Shown: in pieces, positions 35,871-48,373 of the stretch
How positions within the stretch are numbered: the first letter of the stretch is position 1
Layout: every line of letters starts with the position of its first letter
NCBI GenBank assembly: GCA_028274465.1
Contig: CM051458.1
Span: 57,897,253 to 57,961,252 of the forward strand
Direction of reading: 5' to 3'
From: Plantago ovata
Taxonomy: Eukaryota > Streptophyta > Magnoliopsida > Lamiales > Plantaginaceae
DNA length: 64,000 nucleotides
Program-made: the position numbers and the translations under genes
The notes under the pieces: model-generated
Databases searched by the model: none
Told to the model about the DNA's origin: nothing
What the model saw: only the letters and a program-made list of their open reading frames with translations

Positions 35871-38800
35871 ATGTCTGCTATCCCAAGGTACGAAAGGGAA
35901 TTTTTTCTTGTACTTCTTCCTTCTTTTTGTCTGTTTTCCCCTTTCTTATTTATTCTCCTAACGCAGCTTTCGCCTCGTTGATACTTCACCAGTTCTTTGT
36001 TATCAATTTCAACCTCGGAACTTCTCAATCTTCATATCCAGGTTCCTCCATCTCTCTTATCTTGCAAATTTTTGTCACTGTCTCGTCTTTTTCGTGGTCA
36101 AGTTGTTACTTTGTAACCCTAGGTTTGTATTGAAACATACCTAAATTGACCATCGGACTATCACTTTAAATCCCTTTTCTTGTTATTTTTAGGATGTCCG
36201 AGTTTAGACCTAATGATGGTGACACCGTCATCGTCTCTTCCGACTCTGGAAGTGATGATTCATCCGACAACGATACTTCTTCCTCATCTTCTTCTGACGG
36301 GTTTTCCGGGTCTGATGTGGATGTTGGAGGGAACGTTTCTCCTTCTCACCGCTTGAATGAAGCTGGTCCGAGTTCCTCAGGACGCCATCCTTCCGCCTCA
36401 GGATTACACGATGATGATATCGCAACTGTGGGAGTTATTCATCAAGTCGTTCCTCTTCGTGAAGTTCGGGCTGTTGTTCCCGCGGAAGGTGGAGATGATG
36501 CAGCTCAAGGGAATTCTAATGGGGGAAACTTGCAAGGCGAAGTTCGTCAATTCCGAGGAGCTTTATTCCCTGTTCCGGACCATCTGAAGCCCGCTATCAA
36601 AGCCCGCTATGCTCGACTTCGGGATGATATTCATCTGTATGATGAAACACTTGAGGTCAATGAAGATGGGTGGATCCCAACCATAGCTTCCAAGGTTGAG
36701 GAAAAGCATCTTCCCGAGCTACGGAGAAAATTCGCAATCCCCCACGATATCGAGCTGATTGCTCCTGGTGAAAAAGACGGCCTTTATAACTGTCCTGCTG
36801 GAGCTCTCTCTTGCTTTGTCGTCGCACTTGAGCTTGGGTGGCGTTTACCTATGTGTGAGGCTTTTGAAGCCATTTTCCGTGAATTGGATATTACTCCTAT
36901 GCAAGTAATTCCCAATTCACTCACCAACTTGTTATGCTTCGGAGTGTTGATGCACCATTTGAAGCAAGAGATTTCTTTCGCTAACTTCCGTCAACTCTTC
37001 CATGTTGCCATGTCCGACACCGCGCATTTCTTGATGTTCAAGCCGCGGAAGAATCTTTACTTCATTTATCAAAATGTTAACTCCTTGGGTGTTGCGTGGT
37101 GGGGCCACTACTTCTATTATCGATACAAGTTGAAGATAGGTCAATCAATCTATACTAGGCGACGTTTCAACGTCCGTTATACTTTCAATAAAGAACAACC
37201 TGCTGATTATCGTCCCGTCCGAGGCAACTGGTCCCAATGGGCTCTAGACATGAAGGAACGGAGCAAGGAGAAAAACCCGGACAAATATTTCTTTTGCGTC
37301 CTTACCATGCAACCTCTTCCAGCTCTTGCTGGTCTTACTGCTCCAGTAGATCTTGGTCCTTATAAAAATGAAACTTTTGGTATTTCTCTTAAAAGTATTA
37401 AGTTTCTTTGCTAAACTTCTTATATTACTTGTCTTTATTAATCCCTTTTGCTTTTGTTGATACAGACTCTTGGCTCGATTACCTGATGGCTGAAGCGAGA
37501 CGATTAAAACAAGCTGTTGAAGCTAAAAGGGCTGAGGAAAGGCGTGCTAAACTACGCACTGGTGATACGGATCAACGGATTGTCTTCCCTCGGGCCTTTC
37601 CAAAAAGTGGTGTTACTTGGAGGGAAGAAGAAGAACGAAGGGCCTTGATGAAGATGCCCGCTCAAGAAATGGAAACCACACCCAAGAACCTTGATCCGGA
37701 AGAGGTTCGAAGACGAAGTGATGCTAAGAAGGCTTTGGAAAAGCAAAAGAAGAGGGAACAACGTCTCTAAGAGAAGATGTTCAAGAATCCTACTTCCAAG
37801 AATTCCAAAGCTTCTGTTCCTTCAAGCGGCGGAAATAACCCTTCGGCCCCTGATCATGCTGAAGGAGAAAAGGATGATATCGACCTAATGGAGGTAGAGC
37901 AAACGGTTGTTGCTGATCCGGGCTTATCGGTCATGACCAAGAAATTTATGGGAGACTCCTTCAAGGCTGCTAAAGGCATCAGCAAGCCGAAGGCTAACGA
38001 AGCTCCTCTTGATCCGGCTGGGAAGAACAAACAAGTTATGGTTGAAGTACCCCAGAAACTTAAGAAACGTAGAGCCGAATCGACTCAAGTCTATGGCCCA
38101 GATGATGCTCAGTTCGACTATGACACGGAGGTTGCACGACTTGCTACTCTTGATGAGTCTGCGCGTGTCAATATGCTTGGTGATGCTCTCTCTAAGGTTC
38201 GTACCTAATCTTATTCCTTTTCTCGTAGACCTTATTTTACCTAACCTTTTCTTATCAAAGTTTTCTTGTCTCGTAGCTCTCCATTGTAGTGAAGAGCATC
38301 GAAGTGGCCTCCAAAGGACACAAGTCTACTTTGGAAAGTGATCTCCATGATTCGGAAGTTTCTAGGATTGCTCTGATGGATAAATTGGTGAAGGCCAAGC
38401 TGGATTTGAAGAATGCCGAAAAGAAGTTGGAGCAAATGGCACGTCTCGAGGCGGAAGTAACTGAGCTTCGGAAGCAAGTTCTTGACACAAACAAACTGAG
38501 GGAGGAGCTGGCAAATCTTCAAGGCTTGTGTGATGCTCGCCAAGCTGAGGTTAACGTGGGCTTGGAATTGATCAAGGATCAGCAAGATAGCTTTGGTTGC
38601 ATGACAAATATGCTATCTCACTTCCATTTGGCGTTGATCTCCGGTTTCCTCGCTTCGCTGATTGACTCGGTCCAAGACTTCATGAAGAGCATTTCCTTCC
38701 AGTATGCCCAATCACTTGGGTATGATGCCGCTAGAATTCATGGTTTCAATGCGGCCATTGGTCAACTTGAGCTTAGCGGATTGATTCCAAAAAATATTGA

Positions 38801-39434
38801 CTGGGAGGCAAATGGGCTAGATATATTCAAAGGACCTAATGGTGAGGAAGATGATATGATTCCTGCTTTTGATGACGCGGATCTCGGGAAGTGCGAGTTC
38901 ATCCGTTGTGTTGCTAGTGAGACGGAAACTTTGAAATTCTCCCCTCCTTACTATCGTCTTCCTGGCTTTATTCCGGATATTCTCCGCCATTGGTACATCA
39001 TGCCCTTTGCTAAGTACGAACAGCAGAATAAGGAGTGGATACACCTTCCTTTCCCGGTTATTGGTAAACCTGAAGGCTATAGCTTGTTCGAGGAGGTTAA
39101 GAGCTTGTGTGAATCCTTTGAAGAGTCTCGCAAGGATGAAGAGATCCGGAGGCGTGCTGAAGATCCGGAGAAATGGGATTCTGGAGAAGTCGAAAGCTCT
39201 TTTAAGCACAACTTTTTTATTCCTCCCTTCCCAACAGTGACCGAGCTCAACAAGGATCCCTTTGCTCCTCTTCCTTGGTTTAGCAATAAGCTGCATCTTG
39301 AAGATTGTGAAAAAGCTCTCCGCGATGCTGCTGCTGCTGCGGAAATGGAACAAGCTGCTCATGATGCCATGGACGCCGAAAGCGATGATAATGAAGAGAA
39401 TGACTCAGTCCAAATTTTCTCAGTCTCGCACTAG
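35871..39434 (+). CDS. Tat antisense ORF, 'putative gypsy type transposon' protein
   Basis: Plus-strand coding blocks at about 36.19-37.41, 37.47-38.21 and 38.28-39.43 kb, with a likely short leading exon at 35.87 kb, separated by T-rich stretches with GT...AG ends, so the gene appears intron-containing. The first block starts with an acidic, serine-rich tail (about residues 10-50) and then a globular region rich in aromatic residues (YNCPAGALSCFVVALELGWR, LGVAWWGHYFYYRYKL). This resembles the plant family annotated as putative gypsy-type transposon domain (recalled, not searched). The second is lysine-rich and nuclear-signal-like; the third has a heptad-like coiled coil (about residues 15-95) and an acidic C-terminus. 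The Tat lineage is known for such extra antisense ORFs; function unknown. Broken about once. Confidence 0.7.
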
Positions 39435-39559
39435 GGATGAATGAACAAACAGGGGTATGCCCCGGTGTATGTGTACTAAATGTTAACATTTGATCTCCTT
39501 GTACTAAGTGCTAACATTTATTTGTGATGAAGTTGAATGATTCCTGAACTCCTCCTACT

Positions 39560-40300
39560 TAAATATTGTGCAACGAAATCCAATTCTTCCAATCTTTGTG
39601 CTTGGAGACTTTATATGATGAAGTAGAATGTTTCTCAAACTCCACATACTTAAATAAAGTGCAACGGAAGCCATATAATGCCTCGTTCATACTCCCTTTT
39701 CAAATAACCTTTTCTTGTCACGGAAACAAGGTCTTTTCTGATGTCGCAGAAATAAATTCTTCTTCTCTACTCTTCTTGAGACGGAATTTATTTATTAGAT
39801 ATTGTAAGCCTCGTACGGAAACCTATTTTTCATAAGTGACAAAAACAAGATCCTTTCTTGCTACGGAAACACGACCTCTTCTGATGTCGCAGAAATAAAT
39901 TCTTCTCCTCTACTCTTCTTGAGACGGAATTTATTTCTTGGATCTGGTATGCTTCGTACGGAAACCTATTTTTCATATGTGACGAAAACAAGATCCTTTC
40001 TTGCTACGGAAACACGACCTCTTCTGATGTCGCAGAAATAAATTCTTCTCCTCCACTCTTCTTGAGACGGAATTTATTTTCTGGATCTGGTATGCTTCGT
40101 ACGGAAACCTATTTTTCATATGTGACGAAAACAAGATCCTTTCTTGCTAGATGTCGCAGAAATAAATTCTTCTCCTCTACTCTTCTTGAGACGGAATTTA
40201 TTTTCTGGATTTGGTATGCTTCGTACGGAAACCTATTTTCATATGTGACGAAAATGAGGTCTCTCTTGCCACGGAAGAGAGGTTTTTCTTGATGCTGCCG
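39560..40300. repeat. Tandem array 1 of the young Tat element
   Basis: Units of about 125-153 bp containing GATGTCGCAGAAATAAATTC, CTCTTCTTGAGACGGAATTT and TATGCTTCGTACGGAAACC repeat at about 39.74, 39.89, 40.02 and 40.15 kb. Unit length varies because parts are missing in some copies. It lies between the antisense ORF and the end of pol. Confidence 0.85.
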
Positions 40301-40599
40301 TAATGGAAACTTGTACCCTTTCCTGCAACTGAAACTAATTTATGCTTCGTACAGTGACTTGTTTTTCTCACAGGACAGAAGTAAGATCTTTGCATGTCGC
40401 TGAAACAATTAATCTCATTCGTTGAAAAATTATTTCACTTTAAATCACAATAGCATTCTTAGCCCTCTTGCAAATCGTGGTACGTAAGATTCCGAATTTC
40501 CCGCCCATACACATTTGTGCTCAATTTTTGATCTGGAAAGTCTCGTTTGTTCCTTCATCGAAATTTCGATGTTTTTAAAATTTCAAGATGAACTTTCTG

Positions 40600-41350
40600 T
40601 ATATCTCCCAAAAGATTGTAATTTGTTCCTTATCACGACTTCTGGGAACAGGAGGTTCCATCCTTATCACTACTTTTGAAGAAAAAGTGATTTCTTCCTT
40701 ATCACTTTCTGTATATCTCCCGAAAGATTGTAATTTGTTCCTTATCACGACTTCTGGGAACAGGAGGTTCCATCCTTATCACTACTTTTGAAGAAAAAGT
40801 GATTTATTCCTTATCACAATTTCTGGGATCCGGCCCCTCTCGTCCCTTCCTTATCACGACATTTGAAGAAAAAGTGATTTCTTCCTTATCACAATTTCTA
40901 GGAACCGGCCCCTCTCGTCCCTTCCTTATCACGACATTTGAAGAAAAAGTGATTTCTTCCTTATCACGATTTGTGGGAGCCAGCCCTGTCGTCCCTTCCT
41001 TATCACAACATTTGTAGGAAAAAGTGATTTCTTCCTTATCATAATTTCTGGGAACCGACCCCTCTCGTCCCTTCCTTATCACGACATTTGAAGAAAAAGT
41101 GATTTCTTCCTTATCACAATTTCTGGAAACCAGCCACTCTCGTCCCTTCCTTATCACGACATTTGAAGAAAAAGTGATTTCTTCCTTATCACAATTTCTG
41201 GGAACCGGCCCCTCTCGTCCCTTCCTTATCACGACATTTGAAGAAAAAGTGATTTCTTCCTTATCACAATTTCTGGGAACCGGCCCCTCTCGTCCCTTCC
41301 TTATCACGACATTTGAAGAAAAAGTGATTTCTTCCTTATCACTTTCTTGT
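40600..41350. repeat. Tandem array 2 of the young Tat element, 75-bp unit
   Basis: A regular 75-bp unit (GTGATTTCTTCCTTATCAC ... CCCCTCTCGTCCCTTCC ... GACATTTGAAGAAAAA) repeats about seven times from 40.80 kb, after two longer related units from 40.60 kb. The period is exactly 25 codons, so an ORF of 167 codons stays open on the minus strand (40804-41307), and part is open on the plus strand too. No codon-level evidence of a protein was found. Confidence 0.9.
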
Positions 41351-41769
41351 TTTACTTCTGAGTAAATTTCTTCCGTTTCTGGCCTTTTCCTGCTTTTTTC
41401 TCCATCATTAATTGACCTTCGTCTCTTCTTATTATGTGTCTCTTTTTGTTTTCATGGGCTTTATCTTTATTTCTTTCTCATCTTTTCCTCTTCTGACTTT
41501 GTTTTTTCTTGGGTATTTACGCTAGTCTTTTCTGAATTCTTTCTTTGTCAAGCCATTATGATTATAGATTTGTCGGAAATCATCATCATATTCATAACAG
41601 AAAACAACAATTACTGAATCTCTCCAAGACCAAAAGTAGTTGAAAATAGATTTGTCGGAAATCATTACAACTAAAAACATTTAAACATAAAAGTTCAAGA
41701 GTAAACATACGAAATCAAAATCCTAGGCAAACTTCTACTTCCTCCTAAGCAAAATAACAAAAAAGTTCT

Positions 41770-44700
41770 TCAGCATCCTACTTCACTTCCAAGTGCTTTC
41801 TTATAAGTGTAGAATTTCCTGAGATTTTTAATATTCCACGGCCTCTTCCAATCCTTGTTGCCCTCATCAGCTAGTTCATAGCTTCCATTAGCTTTGACTT
41901 TTGTGATCTTATACGGGCCTACCCACTTTGGCTCCAATTTTCCGAGTCCATCTTGCTGTGTAGCCCTCCTTAGCACTAGATCACCTACTTGCAACTCTCT
42001 TGTCTTCACATTTCTGTTATAGCTCCTTGCTACTCGAGCTTGATAGTTCAAAATTCTGGCTAAAGCTCTGCTCCTTTCTTCCTCTAGCATCTCGAGGTCC
42101 AACATTCGAGCATCATGGTTGTCTCCTGGTTCGTAACCCTGGATCCTTAGCGTTTCTACTACCATCTCCGCTGGGATTACTGCCTCAGAACCATAAACCA
42201 GATGGAATGGAGTTTCTTGAGTTGAAGTTTTCGAGGTTGTCCTGTAAGCCCATAACACTCCATCTAGTTCATCTAACCAATCCCCTTGGCAAGCTTTCAA
42301 CCTCTTTTCAATTAACTCGACCAAGGTCCTGTTGGTTCTCTCAACTTGCCCATTGGATGGTGGGTAGTATACGGATGTGAATCTTTGCTCTATCTTCATC
42401 TTTTGGCACCATGCCTTAAGCTTTTTTCCAGAAAATTGTATTCCATTATACGAAACTATCACTCTTGGGAGCCCAAACCTACATACTATATTCTTCCAGA
42501 TGAAGTCAAGCACTTTATTTTCCGAGATTGCTGAAACTGCTTCTGCCTCAGCCCATTTAGAAAAGTAGTCAACGGCCACTATCAAAAACTTATTTTGCCC
42601 TGTACCTTTTGGAAATGGCCCTACTATATCAATACCCCACTTGTCAAATGGGCATGTGATGTTCGTAGGTCTCAATTCCATTGCAGGTTTATTGCTTTGT
42701 TTCGCATACTTCTGGCATTCTGTGCATGATTTTGCATAGTTAGTAGCATCTCCTACTATTCCCGGCCAATAATATCCCTGCCTTAACACTTTCTGTGCCA
42801 ACGATCTTCCACTGGAATGATTTCCGCAACTGCCTTCGTGAACTTCAGCTAAAACTTGTTTTGCTTCATTTGCAGCCAAGCATCTCAAATGCATCCCATC
42901 AAATGATCTTCTGTATAACTCTCCGCCAATCATCAAGTATCTGAGGGATCTGCTGGTTATTCTTCTTGCTTGTGTCCTATCCTCGGGAAGTTTCCCCTCT
43001 ACGAGATATCTCCTTAAGTCCTTCATCCAACCCTCATCTTGCACAATAGTAAGGACTTTCAATTCTCCTGCCGTGACGGACGGCTTTGCTTGCTCCATCA
43101 ACACTATTCTCCTGGTGTCAACAACTCCAGAAGTAGATGCATATTTGGCTAACACATCGGCTCTATCATTCTCTCCTCGGGGGATCAATTTCAACTGGAA
43201 TTCTTTAAACTCCTCTGCTTCCTCTTTCAAGAAGTTTAGATAGCTTCTCATACTTGGGTGTGTCGCCTCGAATTGTCCCCTAAATTGATATTCCACCAGT
43301 TGTGAATCTGTGTATGCTTCCAAATATTCTACTCCCAAGGCCTTTGCTATTTTTATCCCATTCAGAAGAGCTTCATATTCTGCCTCATTGTTTGTAACTT
43401 TGAAAGGGAGTGTAATAGCAAACTCCAGCTCTGCTCCTCTTGGTCCGACCAGATACACTCCTACCCCTCCAATGGTTGCTAAGGAAGATCCATCTACCCT
43501 CATCTCCCAGTATTCTTTATCCTCTTGCTTTTGACTCTGCCCTTTTTCTTTCAGCACTTCGTCTCCTCCTTCATTTTCTTGGTTGTTTGTATGGTTTTCC
43601 ACTAAAGACATGACGGATGCCTTTTTGCTTTCTTCTTCTTCTGTAACCATGTGTTCTGGTCTAGTTGGGAACTCTACGATAAAATATGCAATGACTTGAG
43701 CTTTCTTTGCTGACGGAGCTTGGAAATCTATGTCATGCTCACTTATCTCAATGGCCCACTTGGCTAGTCTTCCTGAATGTTCTGGTCTTCCTAACACTTG
43801 CTTCAATGGTTCATGTGTAAGTATTATGACCTTGTGAGCTCGAAAATATGGTTTCAGCTTTCTCGTGGTGTGGAGTAGAGCATATGCTAATTTCTCCATA
43901 TCCAAGTATCTTGTCTCTGCTGCCGCTAGTGCCTTACTGACGTATTATATAGGCAAACATTCACCACCTTGTATCCTTACCAAAACTGAACTTATCGCTT
44001 CGTATGTGTAGGCCAAGTATAAGTAGAGTGGCTCTCCTTCCAATGGTTTTGCTAGTATTGGGGGTGATTGCAGGTAACTCTTAAGATCTTCCAGTGCTTG
44101 CTTGCACTCATCATCCCACACAAAGTTTTCTTTCTTCTTTCTATCTTTCTCTGGCTTCCTTAGTATCTTGAAAAAAGGAAGATTCTTTTCTGCCGACCTT
44201 GAGATGAACCGACTCAGTGCAATGACCTTTCCTACTAACTGCTGTACTTCATTGTGTGTTCTCGGATGAGAAAGGTCTTGTATCGCTCGGATCTTCTCTG
44301 GATTTGCTTCTATCCCCCTTTCCGTGACAATGTATCCAAGAAACTTGCCTCCCTTTACACCAAAAGTGCATTTTGCAGGATTTAGCTTCATTCCGTATTT
44401 CCTCAAAATGGAAAAGCACTTGTTCAGGTGAGCAATATGATCAACTTCTGTCTTGCTTTTGACGAGCATGTCATCCACATACACTTCCATTTTCTTCCCC
44501 AGTTCCTCCTTGAACATCAGGTTAACAAGCCTTTGGTAGGTAGCTCCTGCATTCTTCAATCCAAATGGCATTACTTTGAAACAGTATACTCCTCCAGCTG
44601 CAAAGAAGGCCGTCTTCGGTATATCTTCTTGGGCCATCTTTATTTGGTAAAAACCTTGGTATGTGTCCATAAAACTTAGCAAGGTACATCCAGCAGTTGA

Positions 44701-47700
44701 ATCAACAAGTTGATCTATCCTTGGCAATGGGTAAGGATCCTTAGGACAAAATTTGTTGAGGCGGGTAAAGTTGTTGCACATTCTCCATTTCCCCGTTCTT
44801 GGTTTCTCTACCAACACAACATTGCATACCCAGTTTGAATATCTTACTTCTTCAATATGTCCTGTCTTCAACAGCCTTTCGACTTCTGCTGCGATTATCG
44901 CTTCTTGTTCTGGTCCAAAATTCGTCCTTTTCTGCCTTATATGAGTTATCTTTGGGTCCATGTTCAACTTGTGGACAACAATGGATGGGTCAATTCCTAT
45001 CAAGTCGTTGGTGCTCCATGCGAATACATCCGCATTTTCTTTTAGACATGATATTAATTTCCTCTCCACCTCCCATTCCATCTCAGATCCAATCCTTGTC
45101 ACCTTTTCAGGATCTCCATCAACAATTTGTACTTCCCTGAACGTTTATCTCGGTTGAATCTTGTTTTGCTGTAAGAACCTCTTTTTTGGAGTTGGTGCAC
45201 TCGGCTCTTCCGGAATAACCTTGTATTCTTCAGGTTGTATCTCCCTTTTTGGCACCTCTTCCTGAGCTCTCTGAGCTTTTGCTTTCCTCTGGCTTTTTGT
45301 AAGTGACGGACTTACTTTTCGCCTCTTTGTGGGAGATTCCTTGATGGAGTACATTTCCCTTTTATCCATTGCCTTCCGCCTTTTCCATTCCTCTTGTGGT
45401 ACTGAGCTTCTTCTTACTGATAGAGTGTAACATTCCCATGCTTCTATGATATTTCCCACTTCTTGTCCTACTCCAGCTGGTGTTTGGAATTTCACTCTGT
45501 TGTGAAGAGTAGATGCAACGGCTTGAAAAACCCTCAATGTTGGTCTTCCCAACACCACTTGGTAAGAAAACTCAATATCCACTACCAAAAATGGAACGTA
45601 CTTGGTTACCCTTTGAGGTTTTTTACCTATGGAAACTTTCAAGTATACTCTTCCTAAAGGATAAATCTGATCTCCTCCAAAACCAACTAGCGCGCTCCCC
45701 ACCTTTTCCATCTCCGTTAGATCGATTTTCATCCTCTTCAACGTTGTTAGCATGATAACGTTAACTGAGCTTCCTGTATCAACGAGCACTTTCCTTACTG
45801 TGAATGCCACTATATCCGCTGAAATCACCAATGTGACATCTGGTTCTTCAGTTCCCCCTCTACAAGGATTCTTCCTTGGTATTTCTCTATCGTCAAAGAT
45901 TATAGGGTCTCCCCTTGCTCCTTCCGCAGCAGGATCCCCATAAGCATCAGCCCATTCTCTAAGGTATCCAGCCGTTGTTTCCCTTGCCTTCCTTGTATCT
46001 CCTCCAGCTGGTCCTCCTGAGATGGTGATTATCCCCAGACGAGGTAGATTATCATCATCTTCTTCTTCCTCACATCGTCGATCTTTTGTTCTCCTCTGAC
46101 AACTCCTCTCTCTGCTTCTTCGTCCTTCATCTTGGTGTTGCCTTCCTCCTCTATCTTCCTTCCTTCGTTCTTCCCTTTGTTTATCTCTCTTGTTATGCCT
46201 TGATGGATCATCCCTGAGTTGACAATTTTTCAAGTATCCTGCCCTAATCAGGTCCTCTATCTCGGCTTTCAGTTGCATGCAATCGTCAGTGTCATGACCC
46301 CTTCCGTGATGAAAATTGCACTACATCTTTGAATCTTTAGTTCGGTCATTTGGGACTAATGGCTTTGGCCACTTTACACTCAGCTTCTGTTCCACAATAG
46401 ATGCCAAGATGTCGGATCTTGGCCTGTTTAACGCTGTGTAATTGGCGTACCTTCTTGGAGGTGTTTTTTCTCTTTTGAAATATCCGGCATGGTTTTGCCC
46501 ACCTCTTTGTTCTTGCCTTTGACTTTTCTGTGTCACGTTTTGCTTGACAGACTCTTTATCTTTCTTATACCCTGCTCTTATTTGTGCATTGTCACGGAAA
46601 TCTTCTAATCTTTTGAAGCTGGTGCACAATTCATCAAAGTCTTCATCCGTCTCAAGGTTCTGGCCATTCATCGCTATCATATCGCGCAACCTTTGGTTAC
46701 TTGTATTTTCATACAAGAAGGTGGCTCTCTGCTTCACACTTGTGGGGTTCCACCTCCATGGCTATCTCATTAAATCTCACAATGAAGTGTCGTACATTCT
46801 CTTGTGGATCTTGTATGACTTTCTTGAGGTCGGTATACGGTTTTTTCACTTTCCTCATTCTGTCAAACTTATGAACAAACTCACTCTTAAGCTGTTCATA
46901 ACTCTTGATGGACCCATGTGCTAATCGTCCCCACCACTCCATAGCGTCATCAAAGAGTGTGGTTGGAAATGTTAGAGCACACATGTTCTCATTGTGTCCA
47001 TATGCCTCCATCCTACTCTCAAATCTGCTGATAAATCCATATGGACATGATTTTCCGTAATACTACTCTAATGAAGGTATGGTCGTGTCAGGCTTCTTTT
47101 GCTCTTTTCGGATATCTAAACTCAGTGGATTCTTGATTTGCACTTTGTCCTTTTCTTTAGTCGCAATTTGTTTGCTCAAGGTCGTCATCTTTTTCATAAG
47201 TTCCCTGTGTTCCCTTGACAACTCTTCTTGTGTGCATGGTCTATCCTCTTCCTGAGTTAACTGCTCCGTTCTCGCCTGCTTATTTTGAGCCTGATCTCTC
47301 GACCTTTGAGCTGAAGTCACTATTGCATCTTGTGTGACAGTGGGCCATATCACATTTACTCCCATTGAATGTGGCGTTCTCGCTTCTCCTTCCAAGGCCC
47401 CAGCCCTTCTTTGTAACACTTGTCTCAGATCATCCGGTCTCGAGGATTCCCCGACTCGGTCATTCGTCGTCGTCGTTTCCCAAGGAAAAGTTAGCCTATC
47501 TTGAACTGGTCTACTCGTGTTGACTACCATATCCAAGTTCAATGGTCGCGTTGGAACTGGAGGATTAACATGACGGATGTTAATTTGTGAAGTTGCGATC
47601 GGGACGGTAGGGTTAACATGACGGATGTTACCCTGTGTTGTTGCTGGCCCCATCAAGCTCGCTGGCACTCCCTCTGTGCCTCCCAACTCAAACTGGAACA

Positions 47701-48313
47701 AGTCATGAAGACGGCTAAGTTGCTCGTTTGATATTCCAAAAAGTGCATTGTTATCCAACACATGGCCGTTCGGTAACACAAAATTCCTCTCTTGTATCTG
47801 GGGGGTTGGAGCTGGTGCGGAAATTGTTGCAACTCCCCTAGCCAAGCTTGGAAAAAATGGTGGTGCTTGAGGATTCAACGCTTGTGTTCCTTGCGTTGCT
47901 CTATCAGGTGTCGTCTCTTCCACCCCTACAGCGGGTTCATTCTGTCTGTCTACTATTGGCCCAATGTTTCTCGCCAAATCCACCTGCGCAACATGTCTTC
48001 GTGCGTCTTCTAATTGCCTCAGTTCCTCTTGAGCTACTCTTCTACGATGTTCCAAGTTAGTTACTTCTGCCCTTTGTAGTGCCAATCTTCTCTCTCTCTC
48101 CTGTTCGTTGACTGCTGAATGAGTTATTGAATGACTCGTTGTTCCTCCTTCATGGTACGAATTTACTTCATCTACATTTACATTTCTATTGACTCCACCA
48201 GTACCTCTTCCTCTTCCTCTCGCTCCTCTTCCCCTTGTTGGGGGTCTACCCCTTCCTCTGGCTGACAAACTATTAGTGCTTCTTTTTCTAGTTGCATAGT
48301 TATGCCCTACCAT
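41770..48313 (-). pseudogene. gag-pol of the young Tat element (dual RNase H)
   Basis: Starts at the ATG at 48313 (MVGHNYATRKRS), then an RG-rich N-terminal gag (RGRGRPPTRGRGARGRGRG) and the gag core (about 46.3-48.3 kb). The protease has VDTGSSVNVI (about 45.6-45.8 kb), and reverse transcriptase has FMDTYQGFYQIKM and YVDDMLVKSK (about 44.2-45.1 kb). The polymerase's own RNase H/connection is near 43.7-43.9 kb, followed by an archaeal-type RNase H with D-E-D-D residues in MRVDGSS, NNEAEYEAL, YTDSQLV and NDRADVLAKY (about 43.1-43.5 kb). Integrase has an H-H-C-C finger (CTECQKYAK) and a D-D-E core (GIDIVGPFPKG, PSNGQVERTNRTL), with a C-terminal chromatin-side domain to 41.77 kb. The extra RNase H is the hallmark of Tat. 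About five breaks. Confidence 0.92.
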
Positions 48314-48352
48314 CTTTCGTCCAGTGGAGTCCTGGTAACCTTTTAGTAACGG

Positions 48353-48370
48353 TTCCCACAAACGGCGCCA
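48353..48370 (-). other. Primer-binding site of the young Tat element
   Basis: On the minus strand TGGCGCCGTTTGTGGGAA starts three bases after the 5' LTR. TGGCGCC-type sites in plant Ty3/Gypsy elements pair with tRNA 3' ends ending GGCGCCA. Confidence 0.88.
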
Positions 48371-48373
48371 AAA

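Noticed and set aside
40804-41307. 167-codon repetitive protein on the minus strand
   Set aside because: The frame stays open only because the repeat unit is 75 bp; kept as a tandem repeat and a question, not called as a gene.
40800-41345. CRISPR-like array
   Set aside because: Units adjoin each other without variable spacers, and the genome is a plant; it is an ordinary tandem repeat.
42000-42380. 126-codon plus-strand ORF
   Set aside because: Shadow of the integrase coding region on the minus strand of the young Tat element.
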